64,000 bases of DNA from Phytohabitans rumicis (GCF_011764445.1 NZ_BLPG01000001.1:3534001-3598000); one strand, 5' to 3'; positions 17,018-27,013 are shown, counted from the first letter of the stretch. Numbers and translations: made by a program. Notes: generated by a model from the letters alone, not told the origin.

Positions 17018-18232
17018 CTAGGCGAGTTTCTTGGCTAGGTTTTGGTCTAGGGCGTTCATGAACTCGTCGGTGGTCAGCCAGGGGGCGTCGCGGCTGATGA
17101 GCAGGGCCAGGTCCTTGGTCATCTGACCGCCCTCGACGGTTTCGATGCAGACCTGCTCCAGCTTGTTGGCGAATTCGGTCACCGCGGGCGTGCCGTCCAA
17201 CTTGCCGCGGTGGGCCAGGCCACGAGTCCAGGCGAAGATCGAGGCGATCGGGTTCGTGGAGGTCTTCTCGCCCTTCTGCCACTGCCGGTAGTGCCGGGTG
17301 ACCGTGCCGTGGGCCGCCTCCGCCTCGACGGTCCGGCCGTCCGGGGTCATCAGTACGGAGGTCATCAGGCCGAGCGAGCCGAAGCCCTGCGCGACGGTGT
17401 CGGACTGCACGTCGCCGTCGTAGTTCTTGGCGGCCCAGACGAAGCCGCCCTCCCACTTCAGCGCGGCGGCCACCATGTCGTCGATGAGCCGGTGCTCGTA
17501 CGTGATGCCGGCGGTCGCGAACGCCGAAGCGAACTCGGCCTCGAACACCTCGGCGAACAGGTCCTTGAAGCGACCGTCGTACGCCTTGAGGATCGTGTTC
17601 TTCGTCGACAGGTAGACCGGGTAGCCGCGGTCGAGGCCGTACCGGAAGGAGGCGCGGGCGAAGTCGCGGATCGACTCGTCGAAGTTGTACATGGCCATGG
17701 CCACGCCGCCGCCGGGGTACTTGGCGACCTCGAACTCCATCGGCGCCGAGCCGTCCTCGGGCTGGAACGTGACCGTCAGCGTGCCGGGACCGGGCACCAC
17801 GAAGTCGGTCGCCTTGTACTGGTCGCCGTGGGCGTGACGGCCGATGACGATCGGCTTGGTCCAGCCGGGCACGAGCCGCGGCACGTTCGACATGATGATC
17901 GGCTCGCGGAAGACCACGCCACCGAGGATGTTGCGGATGGTGCCGTTGGGCGAGCGCCACATCTTCTTCAGGTCGAACTCGACGACCCGCGCCTCGTCGG
18001 GCGTGATGGTGGCACACTTCACGCCCACGCCGTGCCGGTTGATGGCGTTCGCCGCGTCGACGGTGACCTGGTCGTCGGTCTCGTCGCGGTACTGGATCGA
18101 GAGGTCGTAGTACTCCAGCTCGACGTCGAGGTAAGGCAGGATCAACTGCTCCCGGATCTGCTTCCAGATGATCCGGGTCATCTCGTCGCCGTCGAGCTCA
18201 ACGACCGGGTTATTTACCTTGATCTTCGCCAT
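17018..18232 (-). CDS. icd: NADP-dependent isocitrate dehydrogenase
   Basis: A 404-residue enzyme starting [20 protein letters not shown], typical of the homodimeric, eukaryote-like NADP-IDH. It converts isocitrate to 2-oxoglutarate and CO2 in the TCA cycle. Substrate-binding SPNGTIRN (about residue 94) and the metal-binding aspartates around [14 protein letters not shown] (about 250) are present, and ESEAAHGTV-like [13 protein letters not shown] lies near 310 in the cofactor pocket. It is divergent from a metallo-beta-lactamase-fold gene, with a 69-base gap carrying a perfect palindrome. mdh lies nearby. Confidence 0.97.
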   Translation of the reverse strand: MAKIKVNNPVVELDGDEMTRIIWKQIREQLILPYLDVELEYYDLSIQYRDETDDQVTVDAANAINRHGVGVKCATITPDEARVVEFDLKKMWRSPNGTIRNILGGVVFREPIIMSNVPRLVPGWTKPIVIGRHAHGDQYKATDFVVPGPGTLTVTFQPEDGSAPMEFEVAKYPGGGVAMAMYNFDESIRDFARASFRYGLDRGYPVYLSTKNTILKAYDGRFKDLFAEVFEAEFASAFATAGITYEHRLIDDMVAAALKWEGGFVWAAKNYDGDVQSDTVAQGFGSLGLMTSVLMTPDGRTVEAEAAHGTVTRHYRQWQKGEKTSTNPIASIFAWTRGLAHRGKLDGTPAVTEFANKLEQVCIETVEGGQMTKDLALLISRDAPWLTTDEFMNALDQNLAKKLA

Positions 18233-18264
18233 CGCGCCGGCGCTCCTCTCGCGGGGACTAACAA

Positions 18265-18282
18265 GCAGTACGAGCGTACTGC
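18265..18282. promoter_or_regulatory. Candidate operator: GCAGTAC-GAGC-GTACTGC
   Basis: Perfect seven-base arms with a four-base spacer lie in the 69-base gap between the divergent icd and hydrolase starts, next to the TAGACT -10 box of the latter. The size and symmetry suit a dimeric repressor. The regulator is not known. Confidence 0.45.
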
Positions 18283-18288
18283 ACAGCC

Positions 18289-18294
18289 TAGACT
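18289..18294 (+). promoter_or_regulatory. Candidate -10 (TAGACT), leaderless start for the MBL-fold hydrolase
   Basis: TAGACT ends seven bases before ATG 18302, with no ribosome-binding site between. The spacing matches the other leaderless candidates in this window. Confidence 0.5.
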
Positions 18295-18301
18295 GGTCCG
18301 C

Positions 18302-19063
18302 ATGCCGCTCACCCGCACTGTCGGCCCCGCCACCATCGTCGCCATGCAGGACGGTGAGGGGCCCTTCTTCCAGCCTCGGGAGGAGGCATTTCCGCAGGCT
18401 ACCGCCGAGCAGTGGCGGCGCGCCGACGAACGCGACCCGGGCGCGGTCACGGCCGACGGGCAGTGGTGGCTGCGGTTCCGGTGCTTCGCCGTACGGCACG
18501 GCGACCGCGTCACGATGGTCGACACCGGCATCGGCCCCGCCGACTCGCTGGCCGCGAGTTGGGCGCCCGTGCCCGGCCGGCTGCCCGAGGAGCTCGCCGC
18601 CGCCGGGATCGACCCCGCCGACGTCGACACCGTCGTGATCACGCACCTGCACACCGACCACATCGGCTGGGCGGTCGTCGGGACGCCGTACTTCCCCAAC
18701 GCGACGTACCTCATCCAGCGGGCCGACGCGGAGGCGTTCGGCGCGGACCGCAAGGCCCTCCTCGACGGACTCGGCGGCCAGCTACGGCTCGTCGAGGGCG
18801 ACGTCCGGATCGCCGCCGGACTCACCGCCATCGCCACCCCCGGCCACACGCCGGGGCATCAGTCAGTGCTCATCGAGTACGACGATGAGCGGCTCCTCGT
18901 CACCGGCGACCTGCTCGTGCACGCTCTGCAACTGGTAGCGCCGGAAACCCCGTACTCCCATGAGGTGGACGCGGAGATGGCGCGCGAGTCCCGGACGAGC
19001 CTGCTCCGCGACGGCCTGATCCTGGCGACCCCCCACCTGACCGACCCGTTCGTCCGGGTGTAG
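18302..19063 (+). CDS. Metallo-beta-lactamase-fold hydrolase
   Basis: A 253-residue protein with the full metal-binding set: HLHTDHIGW (HxHxDH), the later His in [10 protein letters not shown], Asp in [10 protein letters not shown], and a C-terminal HLTDPF. The sequence [11 protein letters not shown] and the length fit the AHL-lactonase/AttM-like or quinoprotein-hydrolase branch, which hydrolyse lactones or esters at a dinuclear zinc site. The true substrate is unclear. It is divergent from icd and shares a palindrome-bearing promoter region with it. A perfect family B hairpin directly follows its stop. Confidence 0.88.
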   Translation: MPLTRTVGPATIVAMQDGEGPFFQPREEAFPQATAEQWRRADERDPGAVTADGQWWLRFRCFAVRHGDRVTMVDTGIGPADSLAASWAPVPGRLPEELAAAGIDPADVDTVVITHLHTDHIGWAVVGTPYFPNATYLIQRADAEAFGADRKALLDGLGGQLRLVEGDVRIAAGLTAIATPGHTPGHQSVLIEYDDERLLVTGDLLVHALQLVAPETPYSHEVDAEMARESRTSLLRDGLILATPHLTDPFVRV

Positions 19064-19064
19064 A

Positions 19065-19120
19065 TGCAAGGAAGGGCACCTTGTTATGCAAAAAGCGATA
19101 ACAAGGTGCCCTTCCTTGCA
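19065..19120. terminator. Family B hairpin repeat, copy 2 (perfect stem)
   Basis: Twenty-three-base perfect arms (19065-19087 and 19098-19120) enclose the loop GCAAAAAGCG. It fills the gap between the convergent stops of the hydrolase and mdh genes, so it probably terminates both. Confidence 0.8.
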
Positions 19121-19125
19121 CTTGG

Positions 19126-20076
19126 TCAGAGCGAAGCGATGTCGGCCTGCTTGGCGCGGACGGCCTCGGCGGCTTCCTTCAGGCCGGCGAGCTCGGTGTC
19201 GGTCAGCTCGGTCTCGACGACGCGGTTGACGCCGTTGGCACCGATCGACGCCTCGACACCGAGGTAGACGCCCGCGATGCCGTACTCGCCGTCCACCCAC
19301 GCACAGACTGGCAGGACCGCGCCGGAGTCCTCGGCGACGGCGCGCGCCATGCGGGCGGCGGCCGCGGACGGGGCGTAGTACGCCGACCCCGTCTTCAGCA
19401 GCGCGACCACCTCGGCGCCGCCGTTGCGGGTACGGACGACCAGCTCTTCGATCTTCTCGGCCGGGAGGAACTCAGACAGCGGCTTGCCGTTGACCGTGCA
19501 CGCCGACGGCACCGGCACCATCGTGTCGCCGTGCGAGCCGAGCGTGAGGGTCTTCACCGACCCGACGGGTACGGCGAGCGTCTCGGCCACGTTGTTGGTG
19601 AACCGGGCGGTGTCCAGCATGCCCGCCTGGCCCATGACCCGGTTCTTCGGGAAGCCGGTCGCGAGCTGCGCCAGCGCGGTCATCTCGTCGAGCGGGTTGG
19701 AGACGACGATGACGACGGCGTTCGGGGCGTACTTGGCGACGTTCTCGGCGACCTGCCGCACGATCTTGGCGTTGACGCCGAGCAGGTCCATCCGGCTCAT
19801 GCCCGGCTTGCGGGGCAGCCCGGCGGTGATGACCACGATGTCCGAGCCCTCGATGGCCTCGTACCCCTCGCCGCTCGGCCCGGTGGTCTGCCCGACGACC
19901 TTCGTCTCGAAGCCCTCGACCGCGCGCGACTGGTTCATGTCCAGCGCGAGGCCCTCCGGCTTGCCCTCCACGATGTCGGTGAGCACGACCGTGTCGAAGA
20001 TGTCGTACTCGGCGAGGCGCTGCGCGGTCGTGGAGCCGTAGAAGCCGGCGCCGACGACGGTGACCTTCTTGCCCAT
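19126..20076 (-). CDS. mdh: Malate dehydrogenase
   Basis: A 316-residue NAD-dependent dehydrogenase of the LDH/MDH family, interconverting malate and oxaloacetate. The Rossmann start is KKVTVVGAGFYGS. VSNPLDEMT (about residue 120) and the catalytic His in TLGSHGDTMVPV (about 178) follow. The specificity loop ITAGLPRKPGMSRMDLL, with paired arginines, fits malate rather than lactate. The promoter lies in the short gap after the LasA-like gene. The 3' end faces a family B terminator. Confidence 0.95.
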   Translation of the reverse strand: MGKKVTVVGAGFYGSTTAQRLAEYDIFDTVVLTDIVEGKPEGLALDMNQSRAVEGFETKVVGQTTGPSGEGYEAIEGSDIVVITAGLPRKPGMSRMDLLGVNAKIVRQVAENVAKYAPNAVVIVVSNPLDEMTALAQLATGFPKNRVMGQAGMLDTARFTNNVAETLAVPVGSVKTLTLGSHGDTMVPVPSACTVNGKPLSEFLPAEKIEELVVRTRNGGAEVVALLKTGSAYYAPSAAAARMARAVAEDSGAVLPVCAWVDGEYGIAGVYLGVEASIGANGVNRVVETELTDTELAGLKEAAEAVRAKQADIASL

Positions 20077-20132
20077 GGTCGTCTCACTCTCTGATACGGA
20101 CGGGTTCCTTTTTTCGGACCGTATCAGCCGGT

Positions 20133-21224
20133 TCAGGTGCAGAGTCCGTTGACCGGCTCACCTGTGCCGGTCCACACGTACACATCGCTGATCCAACTGC
20201 CGTCGGTCAGCTTGTTCCACAGGTCGCTGGTGTAGCCGCCGCGCCCGGTGTGCCGGGTCCCCCGGGCCGAGCAGGCGATCGTCACCGTGTCGCCGTCGGC
20301 CAGTTTGCCCGCGATCGGAAACGTGGTCCCCGGGCCGGTACGCCGGTTGAGCGTGCTGCCGCCGTCGGTGTCCACGATGCCCTGCGCGAGGCCGAGCGGG
20401 CCGTAGTTGAACAGCCCGCCGCCGACGCCCACCTGCTTGGACCCGTGCCGCGCCAGGCCGCTGTACGCCTTGCCGGTCGCCACGATCACCCACTTGCCGA
20501 AGGCGTACCCGTCGATGGGGGCGTAGACCCCGTTGCGGCGAAGCGAAAGGTGCACGTGCTTGCCCGTGGAACGCCCGCCGCACGACACGTCGTTGCCGAT
20601 GTTGCCGAGGAAGGCGCCCTCCGCGACCGCCCTGCCGTCCACCTTGATGTTGCCCTCCAGGTGGTAGTAGTCGGTCGCGTACCCGCGGTCGTGCACCACC
20701 CGCACCCAGCCCTTGCCGGACTTGCACATCGTGTACGCCAGCCCGCCGCGCGCCGCGAGCACCTTGCCGTCGCCGCCGGCCAGGTCGATCGAGCTGCGCA
20801 CGGTCCCGCCCATCGGGTGCGGCCCGCCGGTGTACCGCCAGGTCTGCCCGAGCCCGTACGGCAGCCGCATGCCGGTGCGCCGGTCACCGTCGCTCTCCGT
20901 CCGGTTGCCCAGGACCCGACGCTCGTCGGGGCTGAGGATCGACGCGGCCGCGCTCAGCCGGGCGAACGCGGCCTCGCCCTCCAGGGCCACCTTCCAGCGC
21001 GTCGCGGTCCGCCGGGCCACGAAGAGCCAGCCATCCGGGTACGCGTGTTCCGCGGCCGGCGCGGGACGCACGACCGCGCCGAAGCCCCACTCGCCGGTGG
21101 TGCGCGGCGCGATGGTCACCTGCGCCCCGGTGCCGATCTTGGCTTTGACAGCGGCTTCCAGGTCTGGCGACGCAGCAGCGAGACCAGGTACGAGCAACAG
21201 CGCCGATACAGCGAAGGCCAGCAT
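20133..21224 (-). CDS. Secreted LasA-like M23 metallopeptidase with C-terminal SH3-like domain
   Basis: ATG 21224 gives 363 residues with the signal sequence MLAFAVSALLLVPGLAAAS. The peptidase core (about 125-260) has GGPHPMGGTVRSSIDLAGG, where the zinc-binding His and Asp are about 11 residues apart, and STGKHVHLSL with the HxH pair. This layout resembles the LasA/beta-lytic subfamily (M23A) rather than the HxxxD of LytM enzymes. The C-terminus (LNRRTGPGTTFPIAGKLADG ... TSDLWNKL) looks like a bacterial SH3 cell-wall-binding domain. It should cut peptidoglycan cross-bridges outside the cell, in self-remodelling or against competitors. Longer upstream frames would read into the family B repeat, so they were not used. 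Confidence 0.85.
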   Translation of the reverse strand: MLAFAVSALLLVPGLAAASPDLEAAVKAKIGTGAQVTIAPRTTGEWGFGAVVRPAPAAEHAYPDGWLFVARRTATRWKVALEGEAAFARLSAAASILSPDERRVLGNRTESDGDRRTGMRLPYGLGQTWRYTGGPHPMGGTVRSSIDLAGGDGKVLAARGGLAYTMCKSGKGWVRVVHDRGYATDYYHLEGNIKVDGRAVAEGAFLGNIGNDVSCGGRSTGKHVHLSLRRNGVYAPIDGYAFGKWVIVATGKAYSGLARHGSKQVGVGGGLFNYGPLGLAQGIVDTDGGSTLNRRTGPGTTFPIAGKLADGDTVTIACSARGTRHTGRGGYTSDLWNKLTDGSWISDVYVWTGTGEPVNGLCT

Positions 21225-21273
21225 GCCACGATCATGAACAAATGCGGCGAATCGGTCACGCCGCCGCGCCGAC

Positions 21274-21328
21274 GTTAGGAAGGGACCCTTGCTATGCAAA
21301 AAGCGTTAACAAGGTGCCCTTCCTTGCA
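21274..21328. terminator. Family B hairpin repeat, copy 3
   Basis: An imperfect hairpin GTTAGGAAGGGACCC ... CCCTTCCTTGCA with the loop GCAAAAAGCG. It lies just after the folD stop and about 50 bases before the LasA-like start, so here it separates tandem genes rather than convergent ones. Confidence 0.7.
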
Positions 21329-21329
21329 G

Positions 21330-22190
21330 CTAGGAGCGTTCGGCGCGCTCTACCACGTTGGTGAGGAGCATCGCGCGGGTCATGGGGCCGATGCCGCCCG
21401 GCACCGGGGCCAGCGCGCCGGCCACCTCCGCCACCTCGGGGGCCACGTCGCCGGTGTAGACGCCCTTGCCGTCCGGGCCGACCACGCGGGTGATCCCGAC
21501 GTCGACCACCACCGCGCCGGGCCGGACCATGTCGGCGGTGAGCAGGCCGGGCACGCCCGCCGCCGCGATCACGATGTCGGCCCCGAGCGTGTGGCTCGCC
21601 AGGTCGCGGGTGCCGGTGTGGCAGAGGGTCACGGTCGCGTTTTCGCTGCGCCGGGTGAGCAGCAGGCCGAGCGGGCGGCCCACCGTGGTGCCGCGCCCGA
21701 TCACGGTGACCTCCGCCCCGCGCAGCGGTACGCCGTACCGCCGCAGCAGGTCCACGATGCCGCGCGGCGTGCAGGGCAGCGGCCCGTCGTACCCGAGCAC
21801 GAGCCGGCCCAGGTTGACCGGGTGCAGCCCGTCCGCGTCCTTGTCCGGGTCGATCAGCTCCAGCACCCGCTGGGTGTCGATCTGCGGGGGCAGCGGAAGC
21901 TGGACGATGTAGCCGTGGCAGGCCGGGTCGGCGTTGAGCTCGGCGACGACGGCCTCGACCTCGGCCTGGGTGGTGTCGGCGGGCAGCTCGCGGCGGAACG
22001 AGGCGATGCCCACCTCTTCGCTGTCGCGGTGCTTGCCCCGGACGTACGCGTGGGAGCCCGGGTCGTCGCCGACCAGCACGGTGCCGAGTCCTGGGACGAT
22101 GCCTCTTTCGGCGAGAGCCTTGACCCGCGACCGCAGGTCTTCCTTGATTGCCGCCGCGGTTGCCTTACCGTCCAGGAGTGTCGCCGTCAC
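21330..22190 (-). CDS. folD: Bifunctional methylenetetrahydrofolate dehydrogenase/cyclohydrolase
   Basis: GTG 22190 ([19 protein letters not shown]) gives 286 residues, the standard FolD length. It shows [15 protein letters not shown], with the Tyr and Lys of the folate site, the signature [13 protein letters not shown] (about residue 95), and [14 protein letters not shown] (about 165) in the NADP-binding domain. It oxidises 5,10-methylene-THF to the methenyl form and hydrolyses it to 10-formyl-THF. That product feeds purine synthesis, including PurN and PurH encoded just downstream on the map. Confidence 0.96.
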   Translation of the reverse strand: MTATLLDGKATAAAIKEDLRSRVKALAERGIVPGLGTVLVGDDPGSHAYVRGKHRDSEEVGIASFRRELPADTTQAEVEAVVAELNADPACHGYIVQLPLPPQIDTQRVLELIDPDKDADGLHPVNLGRLVLGYDGPLPCTPRGIVDLLRRYGVPLRGAEVTVIGRGTTVGRPLGLLLTRRSENATVTLCHTGTRDLASHTLGADIVIAAAGVPGLLTADMVRPGAVVVDVGITRVVGPDGKGVYTGDVAPEVAEVAGALAPVPGGIGPMTRAMLLTNVVERAERS

Positions 22191-22224
22191 GCCGCAAATG
22201 GTCTCATAGGGAGCCGACGACGAA

Positions 22225-23826
22225 ATGGTGAGGGACAAAATGCTGCTCCACAGGCTCGCGCTCCCAATCGCGGCCGTCCTTGCTCTGACCGCGTGCGACC
22301 CGTTCGGTGGCGACGCGGCCAGCGGCGACGCGCCGGGGGTGGTCAGCATCCAGATCGGCGAGCCGCGACACATGATCCCCACCAACACGAACGACCCCAG
22401 CGGCATCCAGGTGCTCGCCGCCCTCTTCGCGCCGCTGGTCGACTACGACGAGAAACACCAGCCGTACGAGGTCGCGGCCGAGTCGATCAAGTCGACCGAC
22501 CACAGGGTATGGACCATCACGCTCAAGGACGGCTATACGTTCCACAACGGCGAGAAGGTCACCGCCGACAGCTACCTCAACGCGTGGAACTACGGGGCGT
22601 ACGCGCCGAACAAGCAGGCCAAGAGCTACTACTTCGCCAAGATCGCCGGGTACGCCGCGACCCAACCGGCCGGCGCCGGCACCGCCCCGGCCGCGAAGAC
22701 CCTGTCCGGGCTGAAGAAGATCGACGACAAGACCTTCCAGGTGACGCTGTCGGCGCCGTTCACCGAGTTCAAGACCATGCTGGGTGACACCGCGTTCTAC
22801 CCGCTCCCGGAGGCGGCCTGGCAGGCGCCCGGCGTACTGAACCCCGGCTTCGAAAGCGCGGTCATCGGCCAGGGCCCGTTCAAGCTCACGAAGAAGTGGG
22901 AGGTCGAGCGCTACGACGCGTACCCGGGAGAAAAGCCCAGCATCAGCGGCGCCGTCTTCCGCGTGTACGACAGCCTGACGTCCGCGTATGCGGACGTCCT
23001 CAGCGACGACCTCGACGTGATCCGCACGATCCCGGCGGAGAAGGTGGCCGGGGCGCGCGACGACCTCGGCGGCCGGTACGGCACCAGCCTCGACTCGACG
23101 ATCCAGTTCCTGGCGTTCCCGGCGTTCCAGCCCGAGTACTTCAAGGGCAACGTGCGCCGCGCGATCTCCATGGCGATCGACCGGGACGCGATCGTGCGCA
23201 CCGTCTTCGAGGACTCGCAGCAGCCGGCCCGCGCGTTCGTGTCGCCGATCGTGGCCGGCTACCGGGAAAACAGCTGCGGCGCGTCGTGCGAGTTCGACCC
23301 CGCCGAGGCCAAGCGCATGTACGCCGAGGCGGGCGGCCCGGCGACGCTCCAGATCAGCTACAACGACGACGGTGGGCACCAGGCGTGGGTGGAGGCGACC
23401 TGCGCACAGTTGCGCACCAACCTGGGCGTCCAGTGCACCGCCGTCCCCGAGGCCGGCTTCGGCGACCTGCTCACCAAGGTCGAGCAGCGCAAGCCGGTGG
23501 GCATGTTCCGGATGGGCTGGCCGATGGACTACCCGTCGATGGAGAGCTACCTCGCCCCGCTGTACTCCACGACCGGCTCCTCCAACTACGCCGGCTACAG
23601 CAACCCGCGCTTCGACACGCTGGTCAGCGAGGCGATGCAGGCGTCCAACGAGGCCAACACGATCAAGAAGTACCAGGAGGCCGAGGACATCCTCGCCCGC
23701 GACATGCCGGTCATCCCGCTCCGCTTCGGGCAGAACAACTTCGGCTACTCAAGCAAGGTGAGCGACGTAGCCCTCGACCTCTTCGGCCGCGTCAACCTGC
23801 TGAAGCTCACCACCTCCTCGTCGTGA
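22225..23826 (+). CDS. Peptide ABC transporter substrate-binding lipoprotein (orphan)
   Basis: A 533-residue family 5 extracellular solute-binding protein. Its signal peptide ends in the lipobox LTAC (about residue 25). Typical SBP_bac_5 segments follow: [44 protein letters not shown] and the C-terminal [11 protein letters not shown]. It should bind oligopeptides at the outer face of the membrane. No permease or ATPase lies next to it. The paralogue at 43891-45537, which sits beside a full transporter, is similar in these motifs, so it may share that permease. ATG 22225 is used; ATG 22240 is an in-frame alternative. The stop codon lies within a 28-bp palindrome. Confidence 0.92.
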   Translation: MVRDKMLLHRLALPIAAVLALTACDPFGGDAASGDAPGVVSIQIGEPRHMIPTNTNDPSGIQVLAALFAPLVDYDEKHQPYEVAAESIKSTDHRVWTITLKDGYTFHNGEKVTADSYLNAWNYGAYAPNKQAKSYYFAKIAGYAATQPAGAGTAPAAKTLSGLKKIDDKTFQVTLSAPFTEFKTMLGDTAFYPLPEAAWQAPGVLNPGFESAVIGQGPFKLTKKWEVERYDAYPGEKPSISGAVFRVYDSLTSAYADVLSDDLDVIRTIPAEKVAGARDDLGGRYGTSLDSTIQFLAFPAFQPEYFKGNVRRAISMAIDRDAIVRTVFEDSQQPARAFVSPIVAGYRENSCGASCEFDPAEAKRMYAEAGGPATLQISYNDDGGHQAWVEATCAQLRTNLGVQCTAVPEAGFGDLLTKVEQRKPVGMFRMGWPMDYPSMESYLAPLYSTTGSSNYAGYSNPRFDTLVSEAMQASNEANTIKKYQEAEDILARDMPVIPLRFGQNNFGYSSKVSDVALDLFGRVNLLKLTTSSS

Positions 23827-23878
23827 TCAAGGCGTCCTTCAAGTCGCTGGAGCGACTTGAAGGACGCCTTGATCACGA
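23821..23878. terminator. 28-bp perfect palindrome, bidirectional terminator
   Basis: Arms 23821-23848 and 23851-23878 are perfect complements containing TGATCAAGGCGTCC. It includes the stop codon of the binding protein (23824-23826) and lies ten bases from the purH stop, between convergent genes. The outer TGATCAAGG recalls family A, but the rest of the stem is unrelated. Confidence 0.8.
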
Positions 23879-23888
23879 CGGAGACGGG

Positions 23889-25438
23889 CTAGTGGAAGAA
23901 GTGGCGGGTGCCGGTTAGGTACATCGTCACGCCGGCGGCCTGGGCTGCGGCGATCACCTCTTCGTCGCGTACCGAGCCGCCGGGCTGGACGATCGCGCGC
24001 ACGCCGGCGTCGATCAGCACCTGGAGCCCGTCCGCGAACGGGAAGAACGCGTCCGAGGCGGCCACCGAACCGGCGGCCCGCTCACCTGCGCGCGTCACCG
24101 CGAGCCGCGCCGAGTCCACCCGGTTGACCTGACCCATGCCCACTCCCACGGTGGCTCCGTCGTGGGCCAGCAGGATGGCGTTCGACTTCACCGCGCGCAC
24201 CGCCCGCCAGGCGAACAAGAGGTCGTCCAAAAGGCCGGCCGCACCGGAGACCAGGCGCCAGGACGCCGGGTCGTCGCCGGGCGCGTCGATGCGGTCGGAC
24301 AGCTGGACGAGCACCCCGCCCCCACCGGCCGCCACTCCGCCGGCAGCGGTTGGAACGGTGGCGCCAGCAAGATCCGCAAGTTCTTCTTCGCGGAGAGCAC
24401 CTCCACGGCACCCTCCTCATAGGACGGCGCCACGATGACCTCGGTGAAGATGTCCGCGACCTGCTTCGCCATTTCCACCGAGACCTCGGTGTTTACCGCT
24501 ATCACGCCGCCGAACGCGGAGACCGGGTCGCACGCGTGTGCCTTGCGGTGGGCGTCGGCCACGTCCCCCGCCACCGCGATCCCGCACGGGTTGGCGTGCT
24601 TGATGATCGCGACGGCGGGCTCGGTGAAATCGTGGGCAGCGCGCCACGCGGCCTCGGCGTCCACGTAGTTGTTGTACGACATCTCCTTGCCGTGCACCTG
24701 CTCCGCCTGCGCGAGGCCGGGCGGCGAGTCCGGGTTGGCGTACAGGGCGGCCTGCTGGTGCGGGTTCTCGCCGTACCGCAGCACGTTCGACCGCCGCAGC
24801 GCCAGCCCGGCGAACGCGGGCCACCCATCCGGCGACGGGTCCAGCGTCGAGCTGCACCATTGGGCGACCGCCAGGTCGTACTCGGCGATGTCCGCGAAGG
24901 CGCGGGCCGCGAGCGCCCGGCGCTCCGCGAGCGTGAAGCCATCGCCGCCGAGAGCGTTCAGCACCAAGGGGTACGCCTCAACGGAAGTGACCACCGCGAC
25001 GGAGGCGTGGTTCTTGGCGGCGGCTCGCACCATGGCCGGCCCGCCGATGTCGATCTGCTCGACGCACTCGTCCACGCCCGCGCCGGACGCCACCGTCTCG
25101 TGGAACGGGTAGAGGTTGGACACCAGCAGGTCGAACGGCCGTACGCCCAGCTCCTCCAGCTGCGCGGCGTGGGCCGGCAGCCGCAGGTCGGCGAGCAGCC
25201 CCGCGTGGATCGCCGGGTGCAGCGTCTTCACCCGGCCGTCGAGCGTCTCCGGAAAGCCGGTCACGTCTTCCACCCGGGTCACCGGCACGCCGGCCGCCTC
25301 GACGGCCTTGGCGGTGGTGCCCGTGGAGACCACCTCGACACCGGCCGCGTGCAGCGCCTGGGCCAGCTCGGGCAGCCCCGTCTTGTCGTACACGCTGAGC
25401 AGCGCACGCCGGATCGGACGGCGACCGTCGGACCTCAT
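23889..25438 (-). CDS. purH: Bifunctional AICAR formyltransferase/IMP cyclohydrolase (one frameshift)
   Basis: Catalyses the last two steps of IMP synthesis. ATG 25438 starts [19 protein letters not shown]. The MGS-like IMP cyclohydrolase domain covers about 1-130 ([27 protein letters not shown]). The AICAR transformylase domain follows with [19 protein letters not shown] and [16 protein letters not shown]. The frame is broken at the C-run 24319-24323; one more base joins [10 protein letters not shown] to [11 protein letters not shown], restoring about 516 residues. The sequence on both sides of the break is fully conserved, and loss of the enzyme would give a purine auxotroph, so this break is best read as a sequencing deletion. 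Its start overlaps the purN stop (ATGA). Confidence 0.93.
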
Positions 25439-26046
25439 GGGATCATGACCCTTCTTCCGGTGATGGTCCAGCCCTCGCGGACCAGGCGGCCGACCGACTC
25501 GACGAGCTGGCGCCGCTCCGCTTCCTTGATGCGCTCGGTGAGCGTGTCTTCCGTGTCGTCGGGCAGCACGGGCACGGCCACCTGAGCGATGATCGGTCCG
25601 GTGTCGACGCCGGCGTCCACAAAGAACAGAGTGGCGCCGGCCAGGCGTACCCCATAGGCGAGCGCGTCGCGCGGACCGTGCATGCCGGGAAATGCCGGCA
25701 GCAGCGAATTGTGCGTGTTGATGTACCGGTCGCCGAAGGCGGCCAGGAACTCCGCGCCGACCAGCTTGAGGAAGCCGGCGGAGATGACCAGGTCCGGCTT
25801 GTGCTCGGCGACGTGGGCGGTGAGGGCGGCGTCCCACCGCTCGCGGGTGGGATAGGAGCGCACCACGTCGACGAAGGTGGGCACGCCGGCCGCGGCGGCC
25901 CGGTCTAGGCCGGCGATGCCGTCGCGGTCGGCACCGACCGCGACGACCCGCGCGCCGTACGCCGGGTCGGCGCTCGCGTCGAGAAGGGCCTGCAGATTGC
26001 TGCCCGAGCCGGAGACCAGGACCACGAGGCGGGCGGGTTCGCGCAC
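25435..26046 (-). CDS. purN: Phosphoribosylglycinamide formyltransferase
   Basis: A 203-residue GAR transformylase using 10-formyl-THF, step 3 of purine synthesis. GTG 26046 begins [20 protein letters not shown]. The catalytic segment has [16 protein letters not shown] (Asn and His) and [10 protein letters not shown] with the catalytic Asp. It is cotranscribed with purH through a four-base overlap and sits beside perM, an arrangement shared with mycobacteria. Confidence 0.96.
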   Translation of the reverse strand: MREPARLVVLVSGSGSNLQALLDASADPAYGARVVAVGADRDGIAGLDRAAAAGVPTFVDVVRSYPTRERWDAALTAHVAEHKPDLVISAGFLKLVGAEFLAAFGDRYINTHNSLLPAFPGMHGPRDALAYGVRLAGATLFFVDAGVDTGPIIAQVAVPVLPDDTEDTLTERIKEAERRQLVESVGRLVREGWTITGRRVMIP

Positions 26047-26135
26047 GTCAAAACCCTACCGGGACGGTCAGGAGTGGCGGCCGGCAGGTACGCTGCCGGT
26101 CGCTGAGATACACCGTCATCGACAAGGAGCCTTCG

Positions 26136-26648
26136 ATGCAGCCCGGCTATCCCGGCCAGGACCCGAATGACCAACCGCAATACGGTCAACCAGGTCCGGC
26201 GCAACCACCGTATGGCCAGCCGCAGTACGACCCGCAGTACGGCCAGCCACAGTATGGCCAGCCGCAATACGGTCAGCCGCAGTACGGCCAACCCGCCTAC
26301 CAGGACCCGTACGCGCAGCAGCCCCCGCAGGCGCCGATCTACCCGGGCGCCGGCTACGGCGCGCCGGGCCCGGTCCAGGGCCCGAACAACACCCTGGGCC
26401 TCGTCGGCATGATCCTCGGCATCGCGGCGATCCCGCTGGGGCCGTGCTGCACGTTCATCGGCGTGCCGCTCGGCATCGCCGCCCTCGTGCTCGGCTTCCT
26501 GGGTAAGAACAAGGTCGACCAAGGCTTGGCGAACAATGCCGGCCAGGCGAAGGCCGCGATCATCTGCGGTGGAATCGGCATCGCGCTGGGCATCCTGTGG
26601 GTCGTCCTCAGCCTCGCGTTCAACTGGAACAGCCTGGTCACGAGCTAG
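26136..26648 (+). CDS. DUF4190-type membrane protein with YGQPQ repeats
   Basis: A 170-residue protein with a clear ribosome-binding site (AAGGAG) upstream. Residues 1-85 are a low-complexity cytoplasmic tail with about seven copies of a Y-G-Q-P-Q type pentapeptide. Two hydrophobic segments follow, LGLVGMILGIAAIPLG (with a CC pair) and IICGGIGIALGILWVVL, separated by a short charged loop GKNKVDQG. This is the DUF4190 plan common in actinomycetes. The function is unknown; such tails may self-associate or bind partners. Two shorter relatives lie at 26724 and 28434. Confidence 0.8.
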   Translation: MQPGYPGQDPNDQPQYGQPGPAQPPYGQPQYDPQYGQPQYGQPQYGQPQYGQPAYQDPYAQQPPQAPIYPGAGYGAPGPVQGPNNTLGLVGMILGIAAIPLGPCCTFIGVPLGIAALVLGFLGKNKVDQGLANNAGQAKAAIICGGIGIALGILWVVLSLAFNWNSLVTS

Positions 26649-26723
26649 GTGTCGCTCTTGACGAACGTGTGACCAACCGCGAGCATCGTCAAGTTCATCG
26701 AACACTTTGGGGAGGAATAGAAC

Positions 26724-26957
26724 ATGGCATACCCGCCGCCGCCTGCGGCCCAGCCGGCCAGCGACAAGACGACCCTTTGGGGCGTTCTCGGCATCGTGCT
26801 CGGCCTCATCTGCTGCCCGATCCTGGGCGTCGTCTTCGGCGTCCTCTCGCTGCAGGAGTCGAAGAAGGCCGGCAAGCCGCCGACGCTGGCCTACGTCGCC
26901 TTCGCTGCCGCCGCGCTGAACCTGGTCTTCGGGATCATCTACTACGCGGCCCGGTAG
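26724..26957 (+). CDS. Small DUF4190-type membrane protein
   Basis: Seventy-seven residues with a GGGGAGG ribosome-binding site. A short Pro-rich start (MAYPPPPAAQPASDK) precedes TLWGVLGIVLGLICCPILG, a charged loop (QESKKAGKPP) and a second hydrophobic helix. It is nearly the same in layout and core sequence as the protein at 28434, so one is a copy of the other. The function is unknown. Confidence 0.75.
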   Translation: MAYPPPPAAQPASDKTTLWGVLGIVLGLICCPILGVVFGVLSLQESKKAGKPPTLAYVAFAAAALNLVFGIIYYAAR

Positions 26958-27013
26958 TACACGGCCGACCACACGGTGGGGCGCTCCGGCTTCGGGGCGC
27001 CCCACGGTGCTGT

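Noticed and set aside
22225-23826. Orphan binding protein as the start of a second peptide transporter
   Set aside because: The next genes are a terminator palindrome and purH on the opposite strand; no permease or ATPase follows.
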